64,000 nt of DNA, from positions 124,001-188,000 of the forward strand of contig PASF01000013.1 of the NCBI GenBank assembly GCA_002711845.1, given 5' to 3'. Below the pieces are notes generated by a model. The model was not told where the DNA came from. It made no database searches and saw only the letters and a program-made list of their open reading frames with translations. Shown one piece after another: positions 17,709-30,787 of the stretch. Position 1 is the first letter of the stretch. Each line of letters opens with the position of its first letter. Made by a program: the position numbers and the translations under genes. This DNA is from Gammaproteobacteria bacterium (GTDB lineage Bacteria > Pseudomonadota > Gammaproteobacteria > Pseudomonadales > Pseudohongiellaceae).

Positions 17709-18077
17709 ATGATGAAAACAGAGCACAGCACAGACGAATCAGTAGCACCCGCCGGTGTCAGGGCGACTGAGACAGCTGTGTCTGTGTTCGGCTGGTTGCA
17801 GCTGTTCAACGCCCGCAATCTGGGGCTGATGGTTTTGCTGGCGGCGATCATGGTGTCGGCGCTGGCGGTCGTCAATACCAGTTTCAAGAGTCGGACTGTC
17901 TTTCATGAACTGCAGACGCTGCGCGCGGAAAGTAACGAGCTTGACGTCCAGCAAGGACAATTGCTGATTGAACAAAGTACGTTCGGCCTGGAAGGCCGGA
18001 TTGAACAGAAGGCCATGGAAGAGCTTGATATGACGTTGCCTGATTGGTCAAGAATAATAATGGTGCGCCATGAGTGA
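17709..18077 (+). CDS. ftsL: Cell division protein FtsL
   Basis: 122 residues, bitopic: a cytoplasmic N-terminus (1-38), one membrane helix (about 39-58, LGLMVLLAAIMVSALAVV), and a periplasmic coiled-coil region with AESNELDVQQGQLLIEQS. FtsL joins FtsB and FtsQ to activate FtsWI. Sequence conservation is low in the family; identity rests on topology and on the position between rsmH and ftsI. A second ATG one codon later could also be used. Its end overlaps ftsI by 8 bp. Confidence 0.93.
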   Translation: MMKTEHSTDESVAPAGVRATETAVSVFGWLQLFNARNLGLMVLLAAIMVSALAVVNTSFKSRTVFHELQTLRAESNELDVQQGQLLIEQSTFGLEGRIEQKAMEELDMTLPDWSRIIMVRHE

Positions 18078-19797
18078 TGCACAGACAGTGAAACGATTTG
18101 GCAGCTGGCGCTTGTCGCTGGTCTGGGTTGCGCTTGCGCTGGCGGTGCTGGCACTGCTGTGGAAACTGTTTACCCTGCTGCTGGTGGATCGCGATTTTCT
18201 GCAGGGGCAGGGGGATGCCCGGACCATTCGTACCGAGCCACTGGTGGCACACCGGGGCATGATCACCGATCGCAACGGTGAGCCGCTGGCGATCAGCACG
18301 CCCGTCAAGTCGATCTGGGTCAATCCGCGCGAGATTGCCGGTGACCAGAATGTGGTCCGTCAACTGGCGCGGTCTCTGCAATTAAATGAAGAGAGCCTGC
18401 TGGCTTCTGTGGAAGCGAATGCCGAGCGTGAGTTCCTGTATGTTCGTCGTCGCATGCCGCCGGCAGAAGCCGACGCGGTGTTGGCAATGTCTCTGCCCGG
18501 CGTCTACGCACGCCAGGAATATCAGCGTTATTACCCACAGGGCGAAGTCACCGCGCATGTGTTGGGGTTCAGCAACGTTGACGATATTGGCCAAGAAGGG
18601 CTGGAGCTTGCCTTTGATGAATGGCTCAAGGGAGTGCCTGGCCGGCAGCAGGTTATCAAGGATCGCCGTGGGCGCATCATTCGGCAACTGGATACCATCC
18701 AGACAGCACAACCTGGCAATACGCTGGCGTTGAGTATCGACTTCCGTCTCCAGAACCTGGCTTATAAGGAGCTCAAGGCGGAGTTTGTGCACCGGGATGC
18801 CCGCGCTGCCTCTGCCGTCGTGCTGGATGTCAAAACCGGTGAAGTGCTGGCCATGGTGAATCAGCCCTCGTTCAATCCCCACAATCGTGCCAGCCTGGCT
18901 GATTTCGGCGCGTTACGTAATCGTTCGGTGACTGACCTGTTCGAACCCGGTTCTACCCTGAAGCCATTTACCGCCATTGCTGCCCTGGAGTCCGGTCTGT
19001 ACGACGGCAGCACCATTATCAGCACGCATCCGGGCCGGATGCGTGTGGGCCGCGACGTCGTGCAGGATCGCGGCCGGAATTTCGGTGACGTGACGCTGGA
19101 AGGCATGCTGGTCAACTCCAGTAACATTGCTTCCGCCAAAGTGGCGCTGGCCGTGGGCCATGAGGCGCTGCGAGATGTGTTGCTGCGGGTAGGCTTTGGC
19201 GAGAATCCAGCCAGTGGCTTTCCTGGAGAGCGTGCCGGTGTGATGCCCAATCACCGTATCTGGCATGATATCGAACTGGCCACGTTGTCCTTTGGTTACG
19301 GTATGTCGACATCGACCCTGCAATTGGCGCAGGCCTATTCCGTGATTGCCAATGGCGGCCTGCGGGTGCCAGTGACCTTGCTCAGAGACGGCAACCAGAT
19401 GGCTGGTGCCGCTGAGCCGCAACGCGTGGTCGATGCCGGTGTGATTGCGCAAGTACAGAACATGCTGGAGGCTGTGGTAGACCCTGATCAGGGTGGCTTC
19501 GATGGCGCCAGTGTGCCCTTTTACAGTATTGCCGGCAAAACCGGTACGGCGCGTGTCGTGGGTGCCAGCGGTTATGAGGCCAACCTGCATAACTCGATGT
19601 TTGCTGGCTATGTGCCAGCGGACGATCCACGCATCGTGGTCATCATCATTGTCAATGAACCCAAAGGTGCCGAGCACTACGGCAGCCAGGTCGCGGCGCC
19701 GGTATTCGCCCGCATTGCCTCCGGTGCGATGCGTTTGCTTGAAGTAACGCCTGACGCAATAGATCCATCACGCATTATGACTCTGAGCGCGAGGTGA
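18070..19797 (+). CDS. ftsI: Septal peptidoglycan transpeptidase FtsI (PBP3)
   Basis: 575 residues. N-terminal membrane anchor (about 17-38), pedestal domain, then the transpeptidase domain with SxxK at S295 (STLK), SxN at 350-352 (SSN) and KTG at 490-492, so all catalytic motifs are intact. It crosslinks septal peptidoglycan with FtsW. It overlaps ftsL by 8 bp and murE by 4 bp. Confidence 0.98.
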   Translation: MSDAQTVKRFGSWRLSLVWVALALAVLALLWKLFTLLLVDRDFLQGQGDARTIRTEPLVAHRGMITDRNGEPLAISTPVKSIWVNPREIAGDQNVVRQLARSLQLNEESLLASVEANAEREFLYVRRRMPPAEADAVLAMSLPGVYARQEYQRYYPQGEVTAHVLGFSNVDDIGQEGLELAFDEWLKGVPGRQQVIKDRRGRIIRQLDTIQTAQPGNTLALSIDFRLQNLAYKELKAEFVHRDARAASAVVLDVKTGEVLAMVNQPSFNPHNRASLADFGALRNRSVTDLFEPGSTLKPFTAIAALESGLYDGSTIISTHPGRMRVGRDVVQDRGRNFGDVTLEGMLVNSSNIASAKVALAVGHEALRDVLLRVGFGENPASGFPGERAGVMPNHRIWHDIELATLSFGYGMSTSTLQLAQAYSVIANGGLRVPVTLLRDGNQMAGAAEPQRVVDAGVIAQVQNMLEAVVDPDQGGFDGASVPFYSIAGKTGTARVVGASGYEANLHNSMFAGYVPADDPRIVVIIIVNEPKGAEHYGSQVAAPVFARIASGAMRLLEVTPDAIDPSRIMTLSAR

Positions 19798-21383
19798 GCA
19801 CTGTGAATACTGCCCGAAAGACTGCCGCTGAAATGCCATTGATCAACCTGGTAGAAGACCTGGCGTTGGATGCCGACTGTCAGCAGGCGTGTACCGGTAT
19901 CGCCATTCGCGGTCTGACACTGGACAGTCGTGAGGTCCAGCCAGGTGAGTTGTTTGTGGCCCTGTTTGGCAAGAATCACGATGCCCGCGATTATATCGAC
20001 CTCGCTCTTGAGCGGGGCGCTGCCGCAGTACTGGCCGATGCCGGCGGAGAGTGGCAGGGCTGCCGCCGGGTCGCTAACGTGCCGATCATCGCGGTAGACA
20101 GCCTTCGTGTGCGACTTGGTGAGATTGCCGCCCGCTTTTATGCCCATCCGTCAGAGCAACTGCCGGTGATGGGTGTCACCGGGACCAATGGCAAGACCAG
20201 TTGCACACAGTTCATCGGGCAAATACTGTCCGGCCTTGGTCAGCGTTGCGGTGTTGTGGGTACGTTGGGTTATGGCGTTTTTCCGGTGCTCGAAGATACC
20301 GGCTTTACCACCCCGGATCCCGTCATTCTGCAGGCGGCACTTGCCGACGTCGTGCAACAGCGGGCGTCCAGTGTTGCCATGGAGGTGTCATCCCAGGGCC
20401 TGCATCAGCATCGCCTCAACGGTGTGCGTTTTCACAGTGCCATTTTTACCAACCTGACACGTGATCATCTGGATTATCACGGCAGCATGGCGGCCTACGC
20501 TGAAGCCAAGCGTCGGCTGTTTGAGCACGACGCGCTGAAGCTGGGCATTGTTAATGCCGATGACAGCTACGCAGCCTGCATGCTGAATGCGTTGCCACGA
20601 TCTGCCCAGAGCCTGACCTACAGCCTGCGCGACAACCGGGCCGATGTGCATGCCCGCGAACTGAGTTTTGAACCTGGTGGTTATCGCGCCCGCGTGCACA
20701 CACCATGGGGTGACGGTGACATCCGGGGACGATTGTTGGGGTCATTCAATTTTAGCAATGTGCTGGCCGCCATGACGGCAGTCATGACCTTGCCGCAGGA
20801 ATGGGCACTGGCTGACGTGCTGGCGCAGGTTGAATTGCTGAAACCGGTCAGTGGTCGCATGGAGCTGTTGGGTGACGCGTCATCGGATGTCACGGCGGTG
20901 GTCGATTATGCGCATACGCCTGACGGGCTGCGCTCGGCCCTCAAGGCCATCCATGAGCACGTTGATGGCCGCATCTGGTGCGTCTTTGGATGCGGTGGTA
21001 ACCGTGACCAGGGCAAACGCCCGTTGATGGCCGAGGTAGCTGAAGAACTGGCTGACTTTGTGGTGTTGACCGACGACAACCCGCGTAATGAAAACCCTGA
21101 CGATATCGTGCGGCAGATCCTGTTGGGCTTTAATGAGCGCGATGGCGTTTACGTGGAACGGGATCGTGCCAGTGCCATTGCCTTCGCCATCGAATCCGCA
21201 GCGTCGGGCGATATTGTCCTGGTGGCGGGCAAGGGACACGAAAGTTACCAGGACATCGGTGGCCAGCGCATGGCCTTCAGTGATACAGCCCAGGTCCGCC
21301 TGGCATTACAGATGCGGCAGCATCAGGCGACCGGGCAGGCATCGGGTCATGGGCAGGCAACGGGTCATGGGGAGGCATCATGA
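19794..21383 (+). CDS. murE: UDP-MurNAc-L-Ala-D-Glu:meso-DAP ligase MurE
   Basis: 529 residues. ATP-binding GVTGTNGKTS is at 127-136. The motif DNPRNENP near residue 424 is the signature of ligases that add meso-diaminopimelate rather than lysine, so the wall is of the A1-gamma type. The start is the GTG overlapping the ftsI stop. The last 16 residues are a Gly/His/Gln-rich repeat ([16 protein letters not shown]) encoded by an 18-bp tandem repeat and not part of the conserved fold. Overlaps murF by 4 bp. Confidence 0.97.
   Translation: MSTVNTARKTAAEMPLINLVEDLALDADCQQACTGIAIRGLTLDSREVQPGELFVALFGKNHDARDYIDLALERGAAAVLADAGGEWQGCRRVANVPIIAVDSLRVRLGEIAARFYAHPSEQLPVMGVTGTNGKTSCTQFIGQILSGLGQRCGVVGTLGYGVFPVLEDTGFTTPDPVILQAALADVVQQRASSVAMEVSSQGLHQHRLNGVRFHSAIFTNLTRDHLDYHGSMAAYAEAKRRLFEHDALKLGIVNADDSYAACMLNALPRSAQSLTYSLRDNRADVHARELSFEPGGYRARVHTPWGDGDIRGRLLGSFNFSNVLAAMTAVMTLPQEWALADVLAQVELLKPVSGRMELLGDASSDVTAVVDYAHTPDGLRSALKAIHEHVDGRIWCVFGCGGNRDQGKRPLMAEVAEELADFVVLTDDNPRNENPDDIVRQILLGFNERDGVYVERDRASAIAFAIESAASGDIVLVAGKGHESYQDIGGQRMAFSDTAQVRLALQMRQHQATGQASGHGQATGHGEAS
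21333..21383 (+). repeat. 18-bp tandem repeat at the 3' end of murE
   Basis: Units 21333-21350 and 21351-21368 differ at one base; a third, partial unit (21369-21383) is cut by the murE stop and the murF start. Each unit encodes six residues (G-Q-A-S/T-G-H). The length is a multiple of three, so copy-number change would keep both genes in frame. Confidence 0.85.
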
Positions 21384-22747
21384 TCGGCAGCATCACTCTT
21401 AGCGCACTGGCTGAGTTCATGCCGGCCACCCTGGTGGGTGCCGACGTGGCGTTCAGCCGCGTCAGCACTGATTCGCGCAAATTGCAGGCAGGGGATCTGT
21501 TTGTTGCACTGAGCGGCGAGAATTTTAATGGCAACCGGTTTGTCGCAGAGGTCGCTGAAAGACAGGCTGTGGCGGCGATCGTCAGCGAGGCGCAGGATGC
21601 AGACATACCGCAGCTGGTTGTAAAAGATACCGCGCTGGCGCTGGGCTGGCTTGGGCATATCAATCGTCAACGTTGTCACGCCAATATCGTCGCGATTACC
21701 GGCAGCCAGGGCAAGACATCGGTAAAAGAGATAACAGGCTCTATCCTGTCCCAGCAATTCAACATTCTGGTGACCCGGGGCAACCTCAACAATACCATTG
21801 GCGCGCCCATGATGCTGCTTGAACTCGAGCAGAGCCATCAACAGGCGGTCATTGAGCTTGGCGCCAATGCGGCTGGTGAGATCGCCTGGACAGCGATGCT
21901 GACAGATCCGCATATCGTGCTGATCAACAATGCTGCCGAGACCCATCTTGAGGGGTTCGGCAGCCTGGCGGGTGTGGTGCAGGCCAAAGGTGAAATCATC
22001 GACTCGGGGCCGTCAACACATACGGTGGTGTTGAATGCAGATGACCCGAACGTCGAGCCTTGGCGGGCGCGTGCGGGGCGAAGACGCTGTGTCACGTTTG
22101 GCCTGGACAACAACGCTGACTACCGCGCAATGAATCTGACGTTGACCGCCAACGGCACGCGATTTGACATTGAGTCGGCGCGCGGACGCATTGCCTGCTT
22201 CCTGCCGCTGCCCGGACGCCATAATGTCGCCAATGCACTGGCCGCGGCAGCGCTGTGTCTGGAGGCGGGAGCGTCGGCAGCCAGCATTTGTGATGGTCTG
22301 GCACGGGTGTCTGCCGTGCCCGGGCGACTGTGTCCGGTATCCGGCATCAACAACAGTCGGCTGCTGGATGACAGCTACAATGCCAGCCCGTCATCGTTCA
22401 GGGCGGCCATTGATGTGCTGGCCGCCATCAAGGGTGGTGATGATACCTGTCGTGTGCTGATCATGGGCGACATGGCGGAGTTGGGTTCGTTGACCGTGCA
22501 GGCACATCGAGACGTTGGCAGCTACGCGCGCGAACAGGGTCTTGATGAGCTCTGGAGCACCGGCGCCTGCAGCGAGCTGGCGAGTCAGGCTTTTGGTGAG
22601 GGTGGCAGACACTTTGATGACCGGGATGCCTTGATCCGTCACGCCACAAGCCGGCTGGACGCCCTGTCTGTTGCACTGATCAAGGGCTCGCGCAGTGCGG
22701 GTATGGATAAGGTTGTTCAACAACTAAGCAACGGGGAGACTGTCTGA
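21380..22747 (+). CDS. murF: UDP-MurNAc-tripeptide:D-Ala-D-Ala ligase MurF
   Basis: 455 residues with the three Mur ligase domains. The P-loop [13 protein letters not shown] starts near residue 105, with Gln in place of the more common Asn. The central [12 protein letters not shown] and the C-terminal [16 protein letters not shown] are MurF hallmarks. It adds D-Ala-D-Ala, made by Ddl further down the cluster. The stop overlaps the mraY start (TGATG). Confidence 0.97.
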   Translation: MIGSITLSALAEFMPATLVGADVAFSRVSTDSRKLQAGDLFVALSGENFNGNRFVAEVAERQAVAAIVSEAQDADIPQLVVKDTALALGWLGHINRQRCHANIVAITGSQGKTSVKEITGSILSQQFNILVTRGNLNNTIGAPMMLLELEQSHQQAVIELGANAAGEIAWTAMLTDPHIVLINNAAETHLEGFGSLAGVVQAKGEIIDSGPSTHTVVLNADDPNVEPWRARAGRRRCVTFGLDNNADYRAMNLTLTANGTRFDIESARGRIACFLPLPGRHNVANALAAAALCLEAGASAASICDGLARVSAVPGRLCPVSGINNSRLLDDSYNASPSSFRAAIDVLAAIKGGDDTCRVLIMGDMAELGSLTVQAHRDVGSYAREQGLDELWSTGACSELASQAFGEGGRHFDDRDALIRHATSRLDALSVALIKGSRSAGMDKVVQQLSNGETV

Positions 22748-23829
22748 TGCTGGTGCTGCTTGCCGATTACCTCATGCAGATCGATCCCGGTTTTGCTGTT
22801 ATTCAGTACATCACTGTGCGTGGCATTCTGGGTATCCTCACGGCATTGATCATATCCTTGCTGATTGGCCCCTGGATGATCCGTCGACTGAACTATCACC
22901 AGATTGGGCAGGTCGTGCGGACCGATGGCCCGGAGACACACTTCAGCAAAGCCGGCACGCCGACCATGGGTGGCGCACTGATCCTGGTCAGCATCGTGTT
23001 GAGCACACTGATCTGGGCGGATCTGCGCAATGCGTATGTCTGGGTCACCATGCTGGTCACTGTGCTGTTTGGCGCGATTGGCTGGATTGATGACTACCGG
23101 AAAGTTTTCCGCAAGGATCCGAAGGGACTGCCGGCGAAGTGGAAATATCTGTGGCAGTCGGTGATTGGTCTGGGCGCCGCTTTGTTTCTTTATTACACGG
23201 CCACTGATCCGGTACAGACAGCTTACATCGTGCCATTTTTCAAGGATGTTTCGATCGAAGTGGGTCTGCTGTTTGTGGTGGTCACCTATTTTGTCATCGT
23301 CGGCAGCAGTAACGCTGTCAATCTGACCGACGGTCTGGACGGTCTGGCCATCCTCCCGACAGTCATGGTCGGCGGTGCACTGGGCATTATTGCCTACCTC
23401 TCCGGGCATGCAGAGTTCTCGGTCTATCTGAATATACCGACGGTAACCGGCGCGGGCGAACTGGTGATTTTCTGCGGCGCGCTGTTAGGCGCTGGGCTGG
23501 GTTTTCTGTGGTTCAACACCTACCCTGCGCAGGTTTTTATGGGCGATGTCGGGGCGCTGGCGCTGGGGGCTGCCCTGGGTATTGTCGCGGTGATCTCGCG
23601 TCATGAAATTGTGCTGTTCATCATGGGCGGCATATTTGTGATGGAAACCTTATCGGTCATTCTGCAAGTGGCATCGTTCAAGCTGACCGGCAAGCGGATT
23701 TTTCGTATGGCGCCACTGCATCACCATTTTGAATTGAAAGGCTGGCCAGAACCACGCGTTATTGTGCGGTTCTGGATTATTACTGTGATGCTGGTGCTGT
23801 TTGGCCTGGCCACACTGAAACTGAGATAA
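22747..23829 (+). CDS. mraY: Phospho-MurNAc-pentapeptide transferase MraY
   Basis: 360 residues, about ten membrane helices. Catalytic-region motifs are present: [35 protein letters not shown] and the final [13 protein letters not shown] (HHH). It makes lipid I by moving phospho-MurNAc-pentapeptide onto undecaprenyl phosphate at the inner face of the membrane. The length equals E. coli MraY. Confidence 0.99.
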   Translation: MLVLLADYLMQIDPGFAVIQYITVRGILGILTALIISLLIGPWMIRRLNYHQIGQVVRTDGPETHFSKAGTPTMGGALILVSIVLSTLIWADLRNAYVWVTMLVTVLFGAIGWIDDYRKVFRKDPKGLPAKWKYLWQSVIGLGAALFLYYTATDPVQTAYIVPFFKDVSIEVGLLFVVVTYFVIVGSSNAVNLTDGLDGLAILPTVMVGGALGIIAYLSGHAEFSVYLNIPTVTGAGELVIFCGALLGAGLGFLWFNTYPAQVFMGDVGALALGAALGIVAVISRHEIVLFIMGGIFVMETLSVILQVASFKLTGKRIFRMAPLHHHFELKGWPEPRVIVRFWIITVMLVLFGLATLKLR

Positions 23830-23860
23830 CCACGGACCATTTTTGAGCGGGGAAGCGTCA

Positions 23861-25225
23861 ATGACGCAGGTAATGGACGACAAGCTGGCAGTGATCGTCG
23901 GTCTGGGCAAGACCGGGCTTTCCTGTGCGCGCCATTTCCATGCCCAGGGTCGTCCGTTCAAGGTGATGGATAGTCGCTTCAGTCCCCCAGCGCTGGCCGA
24001 GTTTGAAACCGAATTTCCCGGGGAGCTGATCGAGCTGGGCGGGTTCTCGCAGCAAAGTCTGTTGCAGGCCAGCGAGATCGTGCTGAGTCCGGGTATCAGT
24101 CTGCAAACGCCGGAAATCGCCTTTGCCATCAGCCAGGGTGTGCCGGTGACCGGTGACATCGATATTTTCAGTCGCGAGGTCAAAGCGCCGGTCGTCGCCG
24201 TGACTGGATCCAATGGCAAAAGTACGGTGGTGACGCTGGTATCAGAAATGGCCCGGCAGGTGGGCATCAGCGTGGCGGTAGGTGGCAATCTTGATGGCCG
24301 TGCCAGCATGCCGGCACTGGATCTGCTGCGCAGCGGCGAGCGTGACCTGTATGTGTTGGAGCTGTCGAGCTTTCAGTTGGAGACCACCAGCAACCTCCAG
24401 GCCGAGATCGCAGTCATCCTGAATCTGACCGAGGATCACCTGGATCGTTATGCCTCGATGGACGCCTATGCCGCTGCCAAGCAGCGAATTTTCCACGGCG
24501 CGCGGCAGTTGCTGGTGAACCGGGATGACCCCGCCAGTGAACCCTGGCAGGACGGTCCGGCGAAACGCTGGACGTACGGCATGGCGCCGGCAACGGGTGA
24601 TCAGGACTATGGCGTGTCGATGAAGGATGGCGACAGCTGGTTGATGCGCGGCTCCCGTCATCTGATGCCGGTTCGCGATATCGCGCTGGTCGGGCGGCAT
24701 AACATTGGCAATGCCATGGCAGCACTCGCGCTGGGGCATGCCGTGGGGATTCCGGAAGCGGCCATGATAACGACCCTGCGCGAATTCGGCGGATTGCCAC
24801 ACCGTTGCCAGTTGTTGCGCAACCTGCGCGGCGTGGATTACTACAACGATTCCAAGGGCACCAATGTCGGCGCGACGCTGGTTGCCATCGAATCCGTGGC
24901 AGAGCGTTGTCGCGGCGAGATCGTGCTGATTGCCGGTGGTATCGGCAAGGATGCCGATTTTTCACCACTGCTGCCAGCACTTGAGCGATATGTAAAACGC
25001 GTGGTGCTGATCGGTCGGGATGCCGACAAACTGGCCAGGCTGATCGGCAATCGTGCCGATATCATGCGAGCAAGTTCGATGGAAGAAGCGGTCAACGAAG
25101 CCGCCAGCAGTGCGGTTGACGGTGACGCTGTGCTGTTGTCACCGGCGTGCGCCAGTTTTGACATGTTCAAGGATTTTGCGCATCGCGGGCGCGTGTTTAC
25201 CGCCGCCGTGGAGTCGTTGTCATGA
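23861..25225 (+). CDS. murD: UDP-MurNAc-L-Ala:D-Glu ligase MurD
   Basis: 454 residues from the ATG at 23861, which has GGGGA 8-9 nt upstream; a TTG six codons earlier is open but not favoured. The N-terminal domain has VIVGLGKTGLSCA, the ATP site is VTGSNGKST (115-122), and YYNDSKGTNVGAT is present near residue 320. Adds D-glutamate in the cytoplasm. Follows mraY by 31 bp and overlaps ftsW by 4 bp. Confidence 0.98.
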   Translation: MTQVMDDKLAVIVGLGKTGLSCARHFHAQGRPFKVMDSRFSPPALAEFETEFPGELIELGGFSQQSLLQASEIVLSPGISLQTPEIAFAISQGVPVTGDIDIFSREVKAPVVAVTGSNGKSTVVTLVSEMARQVGISVAVGGNLDGRASMPALDLLRSGERDLYVLELSSFQLETTSNLQAEIAVILNLTEDHLDRYASMDAYAAAKQRIFHGARQLLVNRDDPASEPWQDGPAKRWTYGMAPATGDQDYGVSMKDGDSWLMRGSRHLMPVRDIALVGRHNIGNAMAALALGHAVGIPEAAMITTLREFGGLPHRCQLLRNLRGVDYYNDSKGTNVGATLVAIESVAERCRGEIVLIAGGIGKDADFSPLLPALERYVKRVVLIGRDADKLARLIGNRADIMRASSMEEAVNEAASSAVDGDAVLLSPACASFDMFKDFAHRGRVFTAAVESLS

Positions 25226-26412
25226 GTCTGTTGCTGAACAAAGGCAGAGGCGCCATCAGGGTTGAGGCCCGCGTCGACGAACGGCCGGTTAACACCCTGG
25301 TGCTGGTCCTGTTCCTGCTGCTGGGAACCGGTCTGATCATGATGACGTCTGCTTCCATGGAAATTGCCAACAGTCTGGCCGGCGACCCGTTCTATTTTTT
25401 CAAGCGTCAGGTGTTCTTTATTGGGGTCGCTTTACTGGTCATGTTGGTCACGCTGCACATAGACATGAGCCTTTGGTATCGCAGCAGCCCGCTGTTGCTA
25501 TGTCTGGCGTTGGTGCTGCTGGCAGCGGTGCTGGTGCCGGGCCTGGGCACCGTGGTCAATGGCAGTGCCCGCTGGATTGATCTTGGTTTCTACCGGCTGC
25601 AGCCCTCGGAGATGGCAAAGATCTTCATGGTGTTATACATGGCTGCTTATCTGCAGCGCCATCGGGACGAAGTGCATGAGCGCTGGTCAGGATTCCTGAA
25701 GCCGATGGTCATTCTCGCCATTGCCATCACCCTGCTGCATTTCGAGCCAGATCATGGGGCCATGGTGATCATGATGCTGACGACATTCACCATGCTGTTT
25801 CTCGCCGGTGCCAGGCTGCACCGGTTTGTGCTGATTGTCATGGTCTGTTTTGCCGGTGTTGTCGCACTGGCCATCATGAAACCGTATGTGATCAATCGTC
25901 TGACCTCGTTCCTGAATCCATGGGCGGCGGAATATGTTTATGGTGAAGGCTATCAATTGACGCAGGCCCTGATAGCGTTCGGGCGGGGTGAATGGTTTGG
26001 TGTCGGTCTGGGTAACAGCATTCAGAAGCTTTATTTCTTGCCAGAGGCCCACACCGACTTCGTGCTGTCAATCATTGCAGAGGAAATGGGGCTGTTGGGT
26101 GTGCTGTTTGTCATGGCCCTGTTTATTACGCTGATCTGTACGGCGCTGCGCCTGGGTCGCGAGTGCGAAGCTCGGGGGCGACTGTTCCCGGCATATGTGG
26201 CATTTGGCACAGCCATGTTGTTTGCGACGCAGGTATTTATCAATTTTGGTGTCAACACCGGGCTATTGCCTACCAAAGGACTGACATTGCCGTTCCTGAG
26301 TTACGGCGGCAACAGCCTGCTGATCAGCTGTTTTATGGTGGCGATCCTGATGCGAATCGAGTATGAGTTGCGTACCCGGCCCGACCCAGACCTCTCCGGA
26401 GGTGACGCATGA
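25222..26412 (+). CDS. ftsW: Septal glycosyltransferase FtsW
   Basis: 396 residues, SEDS family with about ten membrane helices. Conserved blocks include VNGSARWIDLG, LQPSEMAKI, EPDHGAMVI, NPW near 232, and the C-terminal PFLSYGGNSLL. It polymerises septal glycan together with FtsI. Its position between murD and murG distinguishes it from RodA. Overlaps both neighbours by 4 bp. Confidence 0.97.
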   Translation: MSLLLNKGRGAIRVEARVDERPVNTLVLVLFLLLGTGLIMMTSASMEIANSLAGDPFYFFKRQVFFIGVALLVMLVTLHIDMSLWYRSSPLLLCLALVLLAAVLVPGLGTVVNGSARWIDLGFYRLQPSEMAKIFMVLYMAAYLQRHRDEVHERWSGFLKPMVILAIAITLLHFEPDHGAMVIMMLTTFTMLFLAGARLHRFVLIVMVCFAGVVALAIMKPYVINRLTSFLNPWAAEYVYGEGYQLTQALIAFGRGEWFGVGLGNSIQKLYFLPEAHTDFVLSIIAEEMGLLGVLFVMALFITLICTALRLGRECEARGRLFPAYVAFGTAMLFATQVFINFGVNTGLLPTKGLTLPFLSYGGNSLLISCFMVAILMRIEYELRTRPDPDLSGGDA

Positions 26413-27495
26413 GCCAGCAGACGATATTGATCATGGCCGCCGGAACCGGCGGCCACATTTTCCCGGCATTGACGATTGCTCGCGTACTGCAGGCCCGTGA
26501 TGTCCGGGTCGAATGGCTGGGTACGCCAGGCGGGATGGAAAATGATGTGCTGCGCGAGACGGGAATCCCGTTGCATCGGCTGCAGATCAATGGCCTGCGC
26601 GGCAAAGGCACACTGGCGTTGCTGAAAGCGCCATTCATGCTGCTGGGCAGCATCTGGGCGTCTCTGCGCCTGCTGCAGCGCCTGCGGCCCTGCTGTGTGC
26701 TGGGCATGGGCGGGTATGTCACCGGCCCCGGCGGTCTGGCTGCGTGGCTGCTGCGTCGTCCGTTGCTGATTCATGAGCAAAACGCAGTGGCGGGCTTGAG
26801 CAATCGCCTGCTCAAGCCGCTGGCGACCCAGGTGATGGAAGCATTTCCGGGTACTTTTTCGGCAGCTGGCAACGTCGTTCATACCGGCAATCCGGTGCGG
26901 GCCGATATCGCCGCTATTGCCCCCATGGCGACGGGTGAGCCCGATCACGGCCGGCCCATGCGGCTGTTGGTACTGGGCGGCAGTCTGGGGGCGGCGGCCA
27001 TCAATGACGTGGTTCCGCAGGCACTGGCAGGGGTTGGTCGCGGCATTGAGGTCTGGCACCAGACCGGGCGTAACAAACATGAACAGACCCTGACAGCGTA
27101 TCAGCAGGCGCTGGGCAATGCCGGCGCGGAGATCAAGCCTCAGGTGGATGCGTTTATCAGTGATATGGCCTCTGCCTATGACTGGGCCGATCTGGTTTTG
27201 TGCCGCGCCGGGGCGAGCACCGTGGCAGAGCTGACGGCAGCCGGCGTGCCGGCGATTCTGGTGCCTTATCCGTACGCCGTGGATGATCACCAGACCCGCA
27301 ACGCAGCCTGGCTGGTGGATGCCGGTGCGGCTGTGCTGATACCTCAGCCCCGCCTGGACAGGGACAGTTTGCAGCAATTACTAGAGGAGTTTATGGCAGA
27401 CAAAAAACGCTTACAGGTCATGGCGCAACGTGCCCGTGAACTGGCAGTTAACGACGCGGCTGAGCGGATCTCTGATATATGTCTGGAGGTTTGCC

Positions 27496-27503
<8 letters not shown>
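26409..27503 (+). CDS. murG: Lipid II synthase MurG
   Basis: 364 residues, GT28 family. The N-terminal glycine-rich loop [28 protein letters not shown] and the C-terminal [21 protein letters not shown] region with DDHQTRNA identify it. It adds GlcNAc to lipid I at the inner membrane. The 3' end overlaps the murC start by 8 bp. Confidence 0.98.
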
Positions 27504-30772
<3,269 letters not shown>

Positions 30773-30787
30773 GAGCAGGTGTGACAT

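Noticed and set aside
26301-27377. Long antisense frame (358 codons) opposite ftsW/murG
   Set aside because: Shadow of two certain genes, no recognisable domain, no ribosome site.
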